Positions 23,722 to 32,908 of a stretch of DNA of 64,000 nt are shown here, in pieces (positions within the stretch are counted from its first letter, which is position 1; the number at the start of each line of letters is the position of its first letter). The position numbers were made by a program, and so were the translations under genes. The notes beneath the pieces were generated by a model, which was given only the letters and a program-made list of their open reading frames with translations, was not told the origin of the DNA and ran no database searches. The stretch is from contig NZ_WOVL01000029.1 of NCBI RefSeq assembly GCF_009737085.1, positions 1-64,000 on the forward strand, written 5' to 3'. Origin of the DNA: Paenibacillus sp. NEAU-GSW1 (lineage in GTDB: Bacteria > Bacillota > Bacilli > Paenibacillales > Paenibacillaceae).

Positions 23722-24258
23722 AGCCAAACTCATTTTATTATTCTCTAAAAAGGACTCCCGCTCCACTTGATATAAATCATAGACCGTTTCCTTCTCATTA
23801 ATCCTCCGATAGATCGACAAGTTATGTTCATTTGCCAGTTTGGCATACGGCAGCTTCTCCATCGCTTTTTTCGATCGAATATTGTGTTTGCGAATTTTCA
23901 CGTAGACGGTTTCCATCTCATGCTCAAGAAACAATTCCGTAAAAAAAGCTTCCTTCGCTCGTTGGTTATGACCTTTACCAAAGTAAGGCAGCCCAATCCA
24001 TGTGGCCAAAAAGCCTGTTTTATTCTCAATATCGTATAAATCAATCGTACCTATAGGGTGTCCGGCCTCACTAAGAATCGTTCGGGAAATACATGCCCCT
24101 TGCTCCTCTTGGATCATCAATTGTTTCGTAATGAATACATAGTGGTCATAACTTTGGGACTTATAACGTACGTAAGGAAAAATATCCGGATCGCTCATTA
24201 ACAGATACAGGGAATGGCATTCATGCAAATCCCGTTTTTTTAACATCGTATCTACCAC
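23713..24258 (-). CDS. GNAT-family acetyltransferase, RimJ/RimL-like
   Basis: A 181-residue protein with RimJ/RimL-type features: an N-terminal MLKKRDLHECHSLYLLMSDP, then GHPIGTIDLYDIENKTGFLATWIG, PYFGKGHNQRAKEAF as the acetyl-CoA motif and KIRKHNIRSKKAMEKL as motif B. Such enzymes acetylate protein N-termini or small amines. A GTG at 24258 (AAGGA five bases upstream) and an ATG at 24246 are both possible starts. The 3' end overlaps the start of a decayed gene. Confidence 0.8.
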   Translation of the reverse strand: MVDTMLKKRDLHECHSLYLLMSDPDIFPYVRYKSQSYDHYVFITKQLMIQEEQGACISRTILSEAGHPIGTIDLYDIENKTGFLATWIGLPYFGKGHNQRAKEAFFTELFLEHEMETVYVKIRKHNIRSKKAMEKLPYAKLANEHNLSIYRRINEKETVYDLYQVERESFLENNKMSLADA

Positions 24259-24353
24259 CCTAGTCCTTTTGATTCGCTATTAAGAAAGCAAATTTAGTAT
24301 ATAAAAGGACGTATGGTTTTAGATAAAATCAGCGTTTTGTTTTTGTAAATCTA

Positions 24354-26456
24354 TCAATCATCCTCCTTATTTTCCTCATCTCTTATGCTCTCTTTCCCTT
24401 TTCCCTTCTTCTTGTCATCATCATCATCTTCATCTTCATCTTTATCTTTCTTGTTCAGCTTGTTGTTTTTCTTTTCTTCTTTTGCGGACTTATCCTTTTC
24501 AGCGTTTTTGTTCTTGTTTTTGTTTTCCTTCTTTTCTTTTTCTGCTTTATCTTTTTGTTTTCCCGCGCCAGGCGCTCTAGGAAAGGCCATAACCGGTTCC
24601 TCTTTAAGCGCCTCGCTCATCAGCTTCTGAAATACAGCAGCAGCGGCTTTAGAGGTCGTCGTCAAATAATGGCTGGCATCCGTATGGTCATAACCAAGCC
24701 ACACCGCACCGACAAGCTGAGGCGTGTACCCGACAAACCAATTGTCCTTCATCCCTTGTCCGCCGGTTCCCGGCATCTCGGTCGTGCCTGTTTTACCGGC
24801 TACTTCCCGTCCGGCAATAGCTGCTAAATCGCCCGTTCCTTCCGAGACGACGCCTTCAAGCATCGAAGTCATCGTTCTCGCAACAGCAGGCTCGGTTACT
24901 TTAATCGATTCTAGAGGGGCAGTCTCCCCTAACAGCTCCCCTTCAGCGGTTTCAATCCGAGTAATGGCGTGAGCTTCCATTCGAATGCCGTCATTGGCGA
25001 AAACGCCAAACGCTTCAGCCATAGCAAGCGGTGAAACGCCTTCGTGCAGGCCGCCCAGAGCCAGCCCCAGCGTGCGATCGGAATCCGTAAGCTCGATGCC
25101 GAAGCGATTAGCCGCTTCCATGCCGGTATCGATGCCGATCTCATTTAACAGCTTAACAGCAGGTACATTATAAGAATGGATGACGGATTCATAAATCGAG
25201 ACCTCGCCGTGATAGCTTCCGCCGGCATTTCGAGGCTGGTAGCCGTTAAAGTTAACCGGTTCATCGACAATCGTATCCTCCGGCGTGTATCCGCGCTCTA
25301 ATGCCGGGGTGTATACCGAAATGGGCTTCATTGTCGATCCGGGTTGACGCTTGAGCTGAACGGCACGGTTAAACGAACGAAAAGGCTGTTCACCCCTGCC
25401 CCCAATTAACGCTCGTATTCCTCCATCTCGAGGGTCAACCAGAATCGCACCGCTTTGTATGAGTTGATCGGAGCTGCTTTCCGGGAAATTGCTTTCCTGC
25501 GCATAAACGCGCTCAGCAGCTTCTTGCATAACGGGATCAAGAGTCGTATAGATCTGAAGCCCGCCGTGGAGTACTTCATTTTGCGTGAGTCCAAATTTCT
25601 CCCCAGCTTCTCGGATCATCTGATCCACATAATAAGGATATTTAATCCCGTCGCTTACGGCTGGCTTCGCACTTAAAATTTGAAGCGGCTCATGAACAGC
25701 TGCCGTGTAGGCTTCTTGATCAATCTTCCCTTGATCTTGCATCAGCTTCAGTACGACATTTCTGCGAGCTTTCGCTTCTTCCTGGTGCCGGTAGGGCGAA
25801 AGCGCAGACGGCGCTTTAACAATTCCAGACAGCAGCGCTGATTGCGCGAGTGAAAGCTCGTCGACCGGAACGCCAAAATAGATTTCGGCTGCTTTCTGAA
25901 TTCCCCATGCTCCCTCTCCAAAATAAATCTGGTTCAAATAGAACGTCATAATTTGCTGTTTGTCGAAGCTTTTTTCGATTTTTTGAGCGAGCAGAAGCTC
26001 CTTCCATTTCCTCGTCCAGGTACGTTCCTGCGTTAGAAAAACATTTTTAGCCAGTTGCTGTGTTATCGTGCTTGCTCCTTGTACCGTTCTGCCGCTCGTC
26101 AAATTGGTTAGCAGCGCCCGGCTTATACTTTGCAGATCCGTGCCGCTATGTTCGAAAAAACGCTTATCCTCAACAGCGACAATGGCCTCGACCAGATGTT
26201 CCGGCAAGTCGCCGTAACTTACGGCTTCGGATTTTTTAGGCGAAATGCGAATCGCTTCCTCGTTGTTACGATCATAAATAATAGTCGCTGCGGGAAGCGG
26301 CTCATCGAGCTGTGAAACATCTTGCCTGGCAACAAGCAAATTGAAACAAACGACACAAACCGCCGCAAGTAAAATACCGCTAATAATGACAACGAGGACA
26401 GCCTTATTCCAGACTGGCCCTTTATTTATTTTTCTCCGTTGGGTGAATGATGCCAT
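24354..26456 (-). CDS. class A penicillin-binding protein (PBP1A family) with charged C-terminal tail
   Basis: A 700-residue bifunctional peptidoglycan synthase. After a short cytoplasmic part and a membrane anchor (about 18-42) comes the GT51 glycosyltransferase domain with catalytic Glu96 in EDKRFFEH and the later QLAKN and KWKE motifs, then the transpeptidase domain with STMK (Ser374), SYN (428-430) and KTGTTE (555-560). It polymerises and cross-links glycan strands outside the membrane. The last 80 or so residues are almost purely Lys, Glu, Asp and Asn, ending in a poly-acidic and poly-basic run. The start follows AAGCTTGGAGGAAGC. It is divergent from spoVB; a sporulation role like PbpF/PbpG is possible. 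Confidence 0.92.
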   Translation of the reverse strand: MASFTQRRKINKGPVWNKAVLVVIISGILLAAVCVVCFNLLVARQDVSQLDEPLPAATIIYDRNNEEAIRISPKKSEAVSYGDLPEHLVEAIVAVEDKRFFEHSGTDLQSISRALLTNLTSGRTVQGASTITQQLAKNVFLTQERTWTRKWKELLLAQKIEKSFDKQQIMTFYLNQIYFGEGAWGIQKAAEIYFGVPVDELSLAQSALLSGIVKAPSALSPYRHQEEAKARRNVVLKLMQDQGKIDQEAYTAAVHEPLQILSAKPAVSDGIKYPYYVDQMIREAGEKFGLTQNEVLHGGLQIYTTLDPVMQEAAERVYAQESNFPESSSDQLIQSGAILVDPRDGGIRALIGGRGEQPFRSFNRAVQLKRQPGSTMKPISVYTPALERGYTPEDTIVDEPVNFNGYQPRNAGGSYHGEVSIYESVIHSYNVPAVKLLNEIGIDTGMEAANRFGIELTDSDRTLGLALGGLHEGVSPLAMAEAFGVFANDGIRMEAHAITRIETAEGELLGETAPLESIKVTEPAVARTMTSMLEGVVSEGTGDLAAIAGREVAGKTGTTEMPGTGGQGMKDNWFVGYTPQLVGAVWLGYDHTDASHYLTTTSKAAAAVFQKLMSEALKEEPVMAFPRAPGAGKQKDKAEKEKKENKNKNKNAEKDKSAKEEKKNNKLNKKDKDEDEDDDDDKKKGKGKESIRDEENKEDD

Positions 26457-26660
26457 GCTGCTTCCTCCAAGCCTTATTCCTCATCCTTTTGACTTGTATA
26501 ATAGTTCGCTCGAAAGGCCCTTTTTCTGTACGTTTGGAAGAAAAGAATAATTTTACAGCCTGCGCGGCGCGCGATGCGCTGACCTGCCGGTCCGGCTTGT
26601 TCGCATGCTTTTCCAAACGATGAATACACATAAGTATTCCGTGTTTCTCAGGAGGAAGGT

Positions 26661-28208
26661 ATGAGCCACCCGAAATCTTCATTTATGAAAGGCACGTTAG
26701 TGTTGTCGGCTGCCGCATTCATTAACCGTATTCTCGGTTTTATAAGCGGCATGTACATTGCCCGCGCGCTGGGCGCAGAAGGCATTGGCCTGTTGATGAT
26801 GGCGCACCCGCTCGTTCCGCTCGTCATTACGATTACCGAATTGGGGTTGCCCGTTGCAATCTCCAAACTAGTCGCCGAAGCGAATGAACAAGGCAATCGC
26901 GAAAAAATCCGCAGGATTCTGCATGTTTCTCTCGCGATCACATCTGTCTTAAGCATTACGCTCACAACCTTTTCGCTGCTGTTCTCGGAATGGATTGCCT
27001 CCATTCTGCTTAGTGATCAGCGGGCCTATTATGCGATGCTGGCTATTACGCCAATTGCACCGATCGTAGCGATATCCGCGGTGCTAAAAGGCTACTTCCG
27101 GGGCATGCAGCAAATGAAGGCAATTGCCGCTTCGGATGTGCTTGAGCATACGGTGCAAATCGCTTGCGTTCTAGCTCTAGTGCATCTGCTCCTCCCATAC
27201 GGCGTCGCTTATGCAGCCGCTGGAGCGATGGCGGCTTCTGTCGTTAGCGAAATGATCAGTCTGCTTTTCTTAGCTGCCAGCTATAAGCTCTACGGTGAGC
27301 GAAGAGCTGCTGGCGAGACATGGAAAAGCCATTTGAAGCATGGAAGAAGCACATTAGGCGAGCTGCTGCATCTTGGATTGCCTAATGCCGGTCAAGGCGT
27401 CATTCATTCGTTGTACAGCGCCTTCCAGCCGCTTCTGATTACAACCAGCTTAGCACTCGCCGGAATCGGAACAGCCATGGCGACCAAGCAATTTGGTTTA
27501 CTGGCCGGCTATACATTCCCGCTGCTGTTTATGCCAAGCTTCATTACGAACTCCTTGTCTACCGCTCTTGTCCCGGCCATCAGCGAAGCCGCCGCCAGCA
27601 AAAACAGCCTGCTCATTCATGAGCGAATGAATCAAGCGATGATCGCCGGCCTGCTGATCGGAGCACCGGCTACCGTTATCTTGTTTCAGTGGGCAACGCC
27701 GCTGACATCCATCATTTACAATGCGCCGGAAGCAGGCTTGCTGCTCCAAATTTTAGCTCCGATGTTTTTCTTCCATTACTTCGATGCTCCGCTTCACGCC
27801 ATACTTTTCGGACTTGGCCGGACCAATGCGGTCATGTGGAATTTTGTGTTATCGACTGCCTTTAAGGCGGTATCGATTTTCGTATTCGGCAGCCAATTCG
27901 GCATCGTCGGCGTGGCGTTCGGCATCGGCTTTGGCATGGTGCTGCAAATGCTGCTTAACTTTTTCTCAATCTCTAGCTCAATCGGTTTTTATTTCCGGTT
28001 AGAGCCTTATGTAAAAGTAGGCTTAAGCATGATCTTGATGGCGCTGTGCGGACGATGGACGATGAATTATTTGATCGATCAGGGCTGGACGATGGTTTGG
28101 AGTACGGTCGCTTCCATTGTAGTTTCGATGCTGTTTTACTTCAGCTTGCTCCTGCTGACGAATACGATTAATTGGAGAAGCTTTCGCCGGATCATTCCGG
28201 CCGCTTAA
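26661..28208 (+). CDS. spoVB: stage V sporulation protein B, MOP-superfamily lipid flippase
   Basis: A 515-residue polytopic protein with about 14 membrane segments and the polysaccharide-transport (MATE/MOP) fold. Family markers include NRILGFISGMYIARALGAEG near the N-terminus, PLVITITELGLPVAISK, KGYFRGMQQM and GLPNAGQGVIHSL. SpoVB is needed for spore cortex synthesis and is thought to move lipid-linked peptidoglycan precursors across the outer forespore membrane. Length matches Bacillus SpoVB. The ATG follows CAGGAGGAAGGT. It is divergent from the penicillin-binding protein gene. Confidence 0.88.
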   Translation: MSHPKSSFMKGTLVLSAAAFINRILGFISGMYIARALGAEGIGLLMMAHPLVPLVITITELGLPVAISKLVAEANEQGNREKIRRILHVSLAITSVLSITLTTFSLLFSEWIASILLSDQRAYYAMLAITPIAPIVAISAVLKGYFRGMQQMKAIAASDVLEHTVQIACVLALVHLLLPYGVAYAAAGAMAASVVSEMISLLFLAASYKLYGERRAAGETWKSHLKHGRSTLGELLHLGLPNAGQGVIHSLYSAFQPLLITTSLALAGIGTAMATKQFGLLAGYTFPLLFMPSFITNSLSTALVPAISEAAASKNSLLIHERMNQAMIAGLLIGAPATVILFQWATPLTSIIYNAPEAGLLLQILAPMFFFHYFDAPLHAILFGLGRTNAVMWNFVLSTAFKAVSIFVFGSQFGIVGVAFGIGFGMVLQMLLNFFSISSSIGFYFRLEPYVKVGLSMILMALCGRWTMNYLIDQGWTMVWSTVASIVVSMLFYFSLLLLTNTINWRSFRRIIPAA

Positions 28209-28220
28209 TTCACAACGACA

Positions 28221-28263
28221 AAAAGGGGCAAAAGATGCAATGCTGCAATCTTTTGCCCCTTTT
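28221..28263 (+). terminator. bidirectional Rho-independent terminator
   Basis: AAAAGGGGCAAAAGAT and ATCTTTTGCCCCTTTT form a 16-bp stem around a short loop that itself pairs (GCA/TGC). It lies between spoVB and the convergent VWA gene. Confidence 0.92.
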
Positions 28264-28274
28264 ACTATTGCGAA

Positions 28275-29504
28275 CTAACCCTTCCCTTTCTGCCCCATCC
28301 GTTCAGCCAGCTGCAGCAAATCCATCCCTTTGAGCGCACCTTCGATGAGCTCCGGAAGCCGGTCCGGCGTACATCCGAAGCAAGGGATCCCATAATGAGC
28401 CAGCTTTTTAGCGACCGATTCATCATAAGACGGGACGCCGTCATCGGATAAGGCGAGCAGGCAAATCGTTTTGACGCCCGATTCATGCATCTCTCTTAAC
28501 CGACGGATCATTTCGGTCCGATTGCCGCCCTCATAAAGATCGGAGACGAGAATAAAGATCGATTTCTTCGGTTCCGTGATGAACGGCTCACAGTAAATAA
28601 GCGATTTATTAATGTCCGTACCGCCGCCAAGCTGAATGCCAAACAGCATATCGACTGGATCATCGGCGCACTGCTCGCTCAAATCGACTACCTCGGTATC
28701 GAACGCAATCACTCGTGTTTCTAGTGAGGGCATACTCGCAAAGATCGAGCCGACAAGCGAGGCATAAATGACAGAGCTGGCCATCGAGCCGCTCTGATCA
28801 ATATCGAGAATAACCGTCCATTCCTTGCTTTTGCGGGCTTTATCGAAAAAGTATACCTTCTCCGGAATGATGAGGTTGCGGTCACGATCGTAATGCTTCA
28901 AGTTTTTGCGAATGGTCGTGCCCCAATCCAGTCCGCTTATGGAAGGCAATGGCGAATGCTGTCTGCGGTTCAAGGCGCCGGTAACCGCTCGGGTCAGATC
29001 CTGTTCAAGCCGCTTCATCATTTCGTCCACGACTTCACGGACAAGCACCCTTGCCGTCTCTTTCGTCCGTTCCGGAATTTGTCCACGCAGCGACATTAAG
29101 GTTGCGACCATGCCGATATCCGGCTTCACCTGCGACAGAAGCTCCGGCTCGAACAACAGCTGGGTAAGCCCTTTTCGTTCCACCGCATCGGATTGAATGA
29201 CCGATACGATATCCGGCGGGAAGAAGCTCCTCACATCCCCCAGCCATTTAGCCAGCTTTGGCGAAGAGGAGCCCAGCCCAGCCGATTTCCCTTTTGACAG
29301 ATTAGGGCTGCTTTTGCTTGCCGCACCTGCCCCGCCGCCTTCGGTTCCATCATAAATCGCAGCCAATGCCTCATCCATCAGCCGATCCGCATCGCTTAAT
29401 TGTAAACCGCCTTGAATTCCGCCTGCGCCATGCAGGTTTTGCTCGGCAGCGGCTCCCAATATAAGCCTCCATCTTCTGAGTTGCTCCTGATCGATCGTCG
29501 TCAT
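28275..29504 (-). CDS. VWA domain protein, last gene of the MoxR cluster
   Basis: A 409-residue protein. The N-terminal 200 residues form a helical region with a Gly/Ser-rich linker (55-82); the C-terminal half is a von Willebrand A domain with the MIDAS motif DQSGS (Asp236, Ser238, Ser240), GGGTDI and FILVSDLYEG. Such proteins act as substrate adaptors for MoxR AAA ATPases. It starts three bases after the DUF5682 stop, with GGAG inside the end of that gene. It is the fifth gene of the SWIM-HEAT-MoxR-DUF5682-VWA operon. Confidence 0.88.
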   Translation of the reverse strand: MTTIDQEQLRRWRLILGAAAEQNLHGAGGIQGGLQLSDADRLMDEALAAIYDGTEGGGAGAASKSSPNLSKGKSAGLGSSSPKLAKWLGDVRSFFPPDIVSVIQSDAVERKGLTQLLFEPELLSQVKPDIGMVATLMSLRGQIPERTKETARVLVREVVDEMMKRLEQDLTRAVTGALNRRQHSPLPSISGLDWGTTIRKNLKHYDRDRNLIIPEKVYFFDKARKSKEWTVILDIDQSGSMASSVIYASLVGSIFASMPSLETRVIAFDTEVVDLSEQCADDPVDMLFGIQLGGGTDINKSLIYCEPFITEPKKSIFILVSDLYEGGNRTEMIRRLREMHESGVKTICLLALSDDGVPSYDESVAKKLAHYGIPCFGCTPDRLPELIEGALKGMDLLQLAERMGQKGKG

Positions 29505-29507
29505 AGG

Positions 29508-31817
29508 CTATAAATCTCCAAAATCGAAGTCGTTAAGCTCATTCAGCCGCTCCTTCTCTTCATCGTTTAGCGGCCGCTGCAGCGCTTCGCCTGCTGTCTC
29601 TGCGCCTGCGCCCCATAAATCGCCAAGCAGCTCGGCAATCGCCGCTTTCTCACGAGGTTCAAACCCGCCGAAAGCCCGCCGCAAAAAGACGAGCGACCGT
29701 TTGAACGGCTCTTCCTCAAGCGAATGCACGTAAGCATCAAGCTGCCGCCATAAGTAGTTCCGCGATAGAAGCGCGTAACGGTTGCGCATCGACATCCCTT
29801 CAAACCAGCCCGCGCCGATATCGGCAGGAATGCCGGGCGAAAGACGCCGCGACACTTCACGCGCGCATTCGTCTTCGCCAGCTTCATTTTTCTCCAGCAT
29901 AATCGAAAATGCGTAGCCCGAAAGCTTGGCGTTCCGATCGTCGCGTTCAGCAAGTTCCTTCAGCTTAGCCGTCCACAGCTGCTCATCTAACTGTTCGTAG
30001 TGCTGCTCGGCCGCTGTATTCATCATGTGAATAGCAGTAATCATCGCGGCAGCCGCATCGTCGTTGCAGCCAGCCGCATTCTGCAGCATTAGTGTCCCGT
30101 GTAAAAACAGCTGCTGCATAATCGGTACCAGCTCATCCGTATCGATGTTTCGGATCGAGCCGTACTGCAGCAGCACAGACAGCTCTTGAATCGTTTCCGC
30201 GATTTGCTCAAAGCTGCCCGCATCTACAGCGAGACGTTGAAGAGCGCTCGTTGCCTGCCCCATCACCTGCGGCAGCCCGCACTCGCATGATTTGCGGATC
30301 AGCTTGGCTGCATCCGTAATATTATCGCATGCGAGCAGCTCCTCATGAATGGCATAAGCGGCCGCAAGCTCAACGGTCTCCCCTTTTAAGGTCGACTCTA
30401 CCGTTTCGATCTCCGCTTCCGGCGACCATTGCAGCACCCAATGCTCCGCCCATGTCGCATCCGCCTGGCTGACGCGCTGCTTGCGCGCAAAACGAATGCC
30501 CAACGCCTCTAAGCGGTGCAAAAAGACGGAACGGTTTAAGTCCAAAAAAGCGGCTTCCTCGGATTTGACTCTTCGGTTTTCCCTCAAATCAAGCTCCAAT
30601 CCGGTCGCGACAAGCGTTTTGTATTTTTCAAGCTTTAGTCGTTTCAGTTCACGATTCAAATCATCTTGAACGGGCGTTTGGCTGACGCCCTCAGGAAGGC
30701 TGCCGATTGCGGTGCCGATATCCACTCGGGCAAGCGCTTCGGCCACAGTTGAAAGCTCCCCGAAGCCGAATAGCACAGTCGCCGCATCCCGCAAGTCTTT
30801 CCAAGTCGGCTGTACGCCTCCATGCATCGATGCCAGCGCCTCCGCCAGCCGAACGGCCTCAATAACAGACGCGGTTGAACGCCATGTGCCTTGCTCGCGC
30901 ATACAGGCAGCGACAGAAGACAAATATAAGGCCGGCAGCTCGCTCATTTCCCCCTGCTTCATGCACTGCCATAGCAGCGTAAAGTACGCTGGCGCTTGAT
31001 TTCCTGCCCCGTAGCCGGAGTGGGACGACAATTTATAATAGGAATAAGGCATCAGCGTCATTTTCGCCGGCACTCTCGGCAGCTTCTTCAGCTCGGCGTC
31101 TGTCATTACCGGCAGGTGTAACGAAAGCGCCGCAGTATGATGGGCGCCGCTTACGACGACGATTTTATCCGCTGCATGGCCTGAATGAATCGTCTCTTTT
31201 ATTTTCCGGCGCATATAAGCTTCGCGAATTTCATTGTACGCAAATGCCCTTGGCGTCAGCCTTTGCTCATCATCCTCCGTCAATAACCGCATCTCCGCCG
31301 CATAATGGTAAATGCTGCTGCGATACGTGTCCGAATGCAGATGATGCTCAAAATGGCGTTCCCAATACGCTTCATAATCCGGTTCTCCGGACAGTTCGGC
31401 AATCCGCGAATACAAGTCTGTCGGCTTCTCCGCTTCCTTTGTATCGCCTTCCAGGCTGACAGACTGCCAGTCATACCTCGAGTCCGCCAGCGCCAACGAT
31501 ACTTCGGTCGGCAAGTCGATAAACTCTGCATGGCTGCCATTCCATCTAGCCCATTGAAGCGCTTGATATTCAGGCGAATAGTCGGCAAACGGGTACAAAA
31601 CGGTGCGTACAGGAAGCCGGTCGGTGTAGGCAAGCATCGCAATCGGCGGCACAACGCCGCGTGCTGTCAGCTGTTCCGCCAGAATGCCGGCATCGCTGGG
31701 ACCTTCAATCAATACCGCCGTCGGCTTTATATCCTCAAGCAGCGCCAGCAGATGATAGGAGCCTGCCGGAGACAAATGCCTGACGCCGAAATAATGAGGC
31801 CTGCGGTCATCGGTCAA
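29508..31817 (-). CDS. DUF5682 family protein, predicted TraB/EreA-like fold
   Basis: A 769-residue protein. I place the start at TTG 31817, eight bases after AAGGAG, where TTGA overlaps the MoxR stop codon; an upstream ATG at 31856 is possible but less well placed. The first 240 residues hold HYFGVRHLSPAGS (8-20), VLIEGPSD (35-42), RAFAYNEIREAYM (190-202) and VVVSGAHH (220-227). This order, GxRH, E, ER and GAHH, resembles TraB/Tiki and erythromycin-esterase-like domains, so a metal-dependent hydrolase is plausible. The rest is helical. DUF5682 has no proven activity; it is found beside MoxR and VWA genes. Confidence 0.8.
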   Translation of the reverse strand: MTDDRRPHYFGVRHLSPAGSYHLLALLEDIKPTAVLIEGPSDAGILAEQLTARGVVPPIAMLAYTDRLPVRTVLYPFADYSPEYQALQWARWNGSHAEFIDLPTEVSLALADSRYDWQSVSLEGDTKEAEKPTDLYSRIAELSGEPDYEAYWERHFEHHLHSDTYRSSIYHYAAEMRLLTEDDEQRLTPRAFAYNEIREAYMRRKIKETIHSGHAADKIVVVSGAHHTAALSLHLPVMTDAELKKLPRVPAKMTLMPYSYYKLSSHSGYGAGNQAPAYFTLLWQCMKQGEMSELPALYLSSVAACMREQGTWRSTASVIEAVRLAEALASMHGGVQPTWKDLRDAATVLFGFGELSTVAEALARVDIGTAIGSLPEGVSQTPVQDDLNRELKRLKLEKYKTLVATGLELDLRENRRVKSEEAAFLDLNRSVFLHRLEALGIRFARKQRVSQADATWAEHWVLQWSPEAEIETVESTLKGETVELAAAYAIHEELLACDNITDAAKLIRKSCECGLPQVMGQATSALQRLAVDAGSFEQIAETIQELSVLLQYGSIRNIDTDELVPIMQQLFLHGTLMLQNAAGCNDDAAAAMITAIHMMNTAAEQHYEQLDEQLWTAKLKELAERDDRNAKLSGYAFSIMLEKNEAGEDECAREVSRRLSPGIPADIGAGWFEGMSMRNRYALLSRNYLWRQLDAYVHSLEEEPFKRSLVFLRRAFGGFEPREKAAIAELLGDLWGAGAETAGEALQRPLNDEEKERLNELNDFDFGDL

Positions 31818-32908
31818 CCGTTCATCTCCTTGCAAGCGTTGTATAGGCTTCGCCATGACGCCCCCCGTTTTTTCATAATATTGTCGAGATACTCCTTCCA
31901 CACCTGCTGGTCCTTCGTATCGTCTTTCACAATCGCGCCCTGCAGTCCTGCCGCAATATCTTCATCGGTCAGCTGGCCGCTGCCAAAGCTGCCGGCAAGC
32001 GCCATGCTGCCGGTAAGCAGCGAGATCGCCTCTGCCGTTGAGATGACGCCGCTAGGCGATTTCAGCTTTTCTTTGCCGTCCAGCGTCAAGCCGCTGCGCA
32101 GCTCGCGGAAGATCGTCACCACTTTAGCAATGGCTTCGTCATCCGGCTGTGATGCCTGAAGCTCATATCTGGCTGAGATTTCACTTACCCGCCGGCGCAC
32201 AATGTCCACTTCCGTTTCAAGACTTGAAGGGGCTGGAAGAACGAGAATATTAAACCGGCGCTTCAATGCGGCGGACATTTCATTAACGCCGCGGTCACGC
32301 GTGTTGGCCGTCGCAATGATCGAGAAGCCCCGTTCAGCGGGTACTTCCCGTCCCAGCTCCGGAATTGAGATCGTCTTCTCGGACAATATCGAAATAAGCG
32401 CATCCTGCACCTCGGAGGCACAGCGCGATATTTCTTCAAAGCGCGCAATGCCCCCTCCTTCCATCGCGCGAAGAATCGGGCTGCGAATGAGCGCCTGATC
32501 GGAAGGCCCTTGCGCCAGCAGCAGCGCATAGTTCCACGAGTAGCGGACATGCTCTTCGCTAGTGCCGGCTGTCCCTTGAACAACCTTGGATGAATCGCCA
32601 TGTATCGCGGCCGTCAAATTTTCGGAAAGCCACGATTTCGCTGTTCCCGGTTCGCCAATCAAGAGGAGCGCCCGATCCGTCAGCAAAGTGGCTATAGCCA
32701 TTTCAACCAGCCGCTTATTTCCGATATATTTCGGAGTAATATCCATCCTACCCGCTTTGCCTCCGGTAATGAATGTAAGCACGGCTTTCGGAGACAGCTG
32801 CCAGCCGGAAGGCTTGGCATTGTCCTTGTCGCTTGCTTTTAACGCTTCCAGCTCACGCGCATACAACTGCTCCGCTGGCAGCCTTAGTACATTTTGTTTT
32901 TGATCCAT
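31814..32908 (-). CDS. MoxR-type AAA ATPase
   Basis: A 364-residue AAA+ ATPase of the MoxR group. It has Walker A GEPGTAKS (85-92), Walker B with FEE (157-159), sensor 1 IATANTRDRGVNEMS and the arginine-finger region AALKRRF. MoxR ATPases remodel protein complexes together with VWA partners, and one is encoded two genes downstream. The start is the ATG of MDQKQ, seven bases after AAAAGGAG. The end overlaps the DUF5682 start by four bases, and the start lies inside the end of the HEAT-repeat gene. Confidence 0.9.
   Translation of the reverse strand: MDQKQNVLRLPAEQLYARELEALKASDKDNAKPSGWQLSPKAVLTFITGGKAGRMDITPKYIGNKRLVEMAIATLLTDRALLLIGEPGTAKSWLSENLTAAIHGDSSKVVQGTAGTSEEHVRYSWNYALLLAQGPSDQALIRSPILRAMEGGGIARFEEISRCASEVQDALISILSEKTISIPELGREVPAERGFSIIATANTRDRGVNEMSAALKRRFNILVLPAPSSLETEVDIVRRRVSEISARYELQASQPDDEAIAKVVTIFRELRSGLTLDGKEKLKSPSGVISTAEAISLLTGSMALAGSFGSGQLTDEDIAAGLQGAIVKDDTKDQQVWKEYLDNIMKKRGASWRSLYNACKEMNG

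Noticed and set aside
24385..24630. Ser/Phe-rich plus-strand frame
   Set aside because: It is antisense to the charged tail of the penicillin-binding protein and is explained by base composition.
28893..29247. Frames opposite or out of phase with the VWA gene
   Set aside because: They are alternative readings of the VWA gene, which has an intact MIDAS motif and full length.
31305..32159. Plus-strand frame of 284 codons opposite the MoxR and DUF5682 genes
   Set aside because: It is Arg-rich, has no recognisable domain and overlaps two convincing coding genes.
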